The notes beneath the pieces are model-generated. The model worked only from the letters and a program-made list of their open reading frames with translations. It was not told where the DNA came from and ran no database searches. The translations under genes were made by a program, and so were the position numbers. Shown here piece by piece: positions 62,593-64,000 of a stretch of DNA of 64,000 bases. Numbering within the stretch: the first letter of the stretch is position 1; each line of letters begins with the position of its first letter. The DNA lies in the NCBI RefSeq assembly GCF_000423045.1, contig NZ_AUHF01000001.1:558001-622000 (forward strand), given 5' to 3'. The DNA is from Christiangramia portivictoriae DSM 23547. GTDB lineage: Bacteria > Bacteroidota > Bacteroidia > Flavobacteriales > Flavobacteriaceae.

Positions 62593-64000
62593 ATGTCTCA
62601 TTACGAAGCACCTATACGAAAGCCTCTAGTTACCGGGAACAAAAGCTATCACGATGTGACGGTGGATGTTGCTGCTCCGGTGGAAGGACGGGCTAACAAA
62701 TCCTGGTGGATAGTTTTCTCTATTGCCCTTGTTGCCTTTCTTTGGGGTGTAGGATGTATAGTTTACACAATTTCTACAGGTATTGGTACCTGGGGATTAA
62801 ACAAAACCGTAGGTTGGGCCTGGGATATTACCAACTTCGTATGGTGGGTAGGTATTGGTCACGCCGGTACACTTATTTCTGCGGTACTCTTACTTTTCCG
62901 TCAAAAGTGGAGAATGGCTATTAACAGGTCTGCAGAGGCAATGACTATTTTCTCTGTAATGCAGGCAGGTCTTTTCCCGCTAATTCACATGGGTCGTCCA
63001 TGGCTGGCATATTGGGTGCTTCCAATTCCAAACCAGTTTGGATCACTGTGGGTAAACTTTAACTCGCCCCTTCTCTGGGATGTATTTGCGATCTCTACTT
63101 ATCTTTCTGTTTCACTGGTATTCTGGTGGACTGGATTGCTACCTGATTTCGCGATGATTCGTGACAGAGCAATTACGCCCTTTACAAAAAGAGTTTACGG
63201 AATTCTATCTTTTGGATGGAGTGGACGTGCCAAGGACTGGCAACGTTTTGAGGAAGTATCTCTTGTTCTTGCAGGTCTTGCAACACCACTTGTACTTTCT
63301 GTACACACGATTGTATCTTTTGACTTTGCAACTTCAGTAATACCGGGATGGCATACGACTATTTTCCCTCCTTACTTCGTTGCGGGTGCGATCTTCTCTG
63401 GATTTGCCATGGTAAATACTCTGCTTATCATCATGAGAAAGGTTTCCAATCTTGAAGATTATATTACTATTCAGCATATCGAATTAATGAACATCGTGAT
63501 CATGATCACAGGTTCTATCGTTGGTACTGCTTATATTACTGAGCTGGTGATCGCATGGTACTCTGGTGTGGAGTACGAACAGTATGCATTCCTTAACAGG
63601 GCTACCGGACCTTACTGGTGGGCGTACTGGAGTATGATGACCTGTAACGTATTCTCTCCGCAGTTCATGTGGTTTAAGAAATTGCGTACCAGCATCATGT
63701 TCTCTTTCTTTATCTCGATCGTTGTAAACATTGGGATGTGGTTTGAACGTTTTGTAATTATTGTGACTTCGCTTCACCGTGATTACCTTCCATCTTCATG
63801 GACGATGTTCTCGCCTACTTTTGTAGATATTGGAATCTTTATAGGCACCATTGGATTCTTCTTTGTATTGTTCCTTTTATATGCCCGTTCGTTCCCAGTA
63901 ATCGCTCAGGCAGAGGTGAAGACAATTCTGAAGGCTTCCGGAGAGAAGTATAAAAAACTAAGAGCTCAGCATGGTGATGATGTATTGCATTACGACCCTC
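62593..64000 (+). CDS. actC: Alternative complex III quinol-binding membrane subunit ActC (partial)
   Basis: ATG at 62593; 469 complete codons remain in the window, and the 3' end lies outside. NrfD/PsrC-like polytopic protein with about ten helices: SWWIVFSIALVAFLWGVGC, VWWVGIGHAGTLISAVLLL, SVHTIVSFDFA and FFPPYF-type loops. The conserved His and Asp/Glu in helices (GHAGT, SVHT, SFDF) mark the quinol pocket and proton path seen in NrfD-type subunits. actD, actE and actF are expected next, off the window. Confidence 0.92.
   Translation, partial: MSHYEAPIRKPLVTGNKSYHDVTVDVAAPVEGRANKSWWIVFSIALVAFLWGVGCIVYTISTGIGTWGLNKTVGWAWDITNFVWWVGIGHAGTLISAVLLLFRQKWRMAINRSAEAMTIFSVMQAGLFPLIHMGRPWLAYWVLPIPNQFGSLWVNFNSPLLWDVFAISTYLSVSLVFWWTGLLPDFAMIRDRAITPFTKRVYGILSFGWSGRAKDWQRFEEVSLVLAGLATPLVLSVHTIVSFDFATSVIPGWHTTIFPPYFVAGAIFSGFAMVNTLLIIMRKVSNLEDYITIQHIELMNIVIMITGSIVGTAYITELVIAWYSGVEYEQYAFLNRATGPYWWAYWSMMTCNVFSPQFMWFKKLRTSIMFSFFISIVVNIGMWFERFVIIVTSLHRDYLPSSWTMFSPTFVDIGIFIGTIGFFFVLFLLYARSFPVIAQAEVKTILKASGEKYKKLRAQHGDDVLHYDP

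Overview
The window looks like chromosome of a marine-type member of the Flavobacteriaceae (Bacteroidota), perhaps close to Gramella/Christiangramia; the genus is a guess from overall gene content. The family-level call rests on TonB-dependent receptors with a carboxypeptidase-regulatory-like N-terminal domain, an alternative complex III (act) operon, a DUF2723 membrane glycosyltransferase, a Bacteroidetes-type Mrp, an UpxY/NusG-like antiterminator, an extended S2 and IF-2, and many promoters with the Bacteroidetes -7 box TAnnTTTG (best: tRNA-Gln and rplM, both with TTG 19 nt upstream).

Layout. 1-6326: an outer-membrane uptake pair (TonB receptor plus an internally duplicated surface lipoprotein, cut by the window edge) divergent from a PhoB/PhoR-like two-component system. 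6264-9030: glycosyltransferase, trmB, LysE-like exporter, alkyltransferase-like protein. 9173-11983: iron-sulfur/electron-transfer operon mrp-nfu-FNR-ferredoxin. 12038-14196: a DUF3050 gene, a 54-residue Cys/Lys-rich protein and about 1.1 kb of non-coding DNA packed with REP-like inverted repeats. 14197-24242: mostly minus-strand housekeeping (gcdH, trmN6, tsf, rpsB, rpsI, rplM, polA, glycosylasparaginase), with a structured rpsB leader.

24446-33968: two tandem plus-strand operons that together look like an uptake-to-CoA route for 3-hydroxybutyrate esters/oligomers: Na+ symporter, acyl-CoA synthetase, secreted alpha/beta hydrolase, a helical unknown, then TonB receptor, cytoplasmic alpha/beta hydrolase and a 3-hydroxybutyrate dehydrogenase that keeps all four known substrate-binding residues. 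This is the strongest candidate for a little-described system in the window. 34093-39671: metallophosphoesterase, cysteine-less thioredoxin-like protein, polysaccharide deacetylase, DUF2723 protein. 39884-40973: tRNA-Gln and a second, differently built REP-like array. 40974-45311: UpxY-led sugar-nucleotide operon (epimerase, cysQ, rfbA, rfbB). 45408-48142: PAS-domain histidine kinase and receiver protein. 48191-52110: small unknowns, phosphoesterase, an AsmA-like membrane protein, universal stress protein. 52203-56904: rimP-nusA-infB operon with a terminator-like hairpin in its leader. 56905-57430: no recognisable content. 57481-57870: SPOR protein. 58096-64000: actA-actB-actC of alternative complex III, running off the window end.

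All family assignments come from reading the translated sequences by eye; no database search was run.
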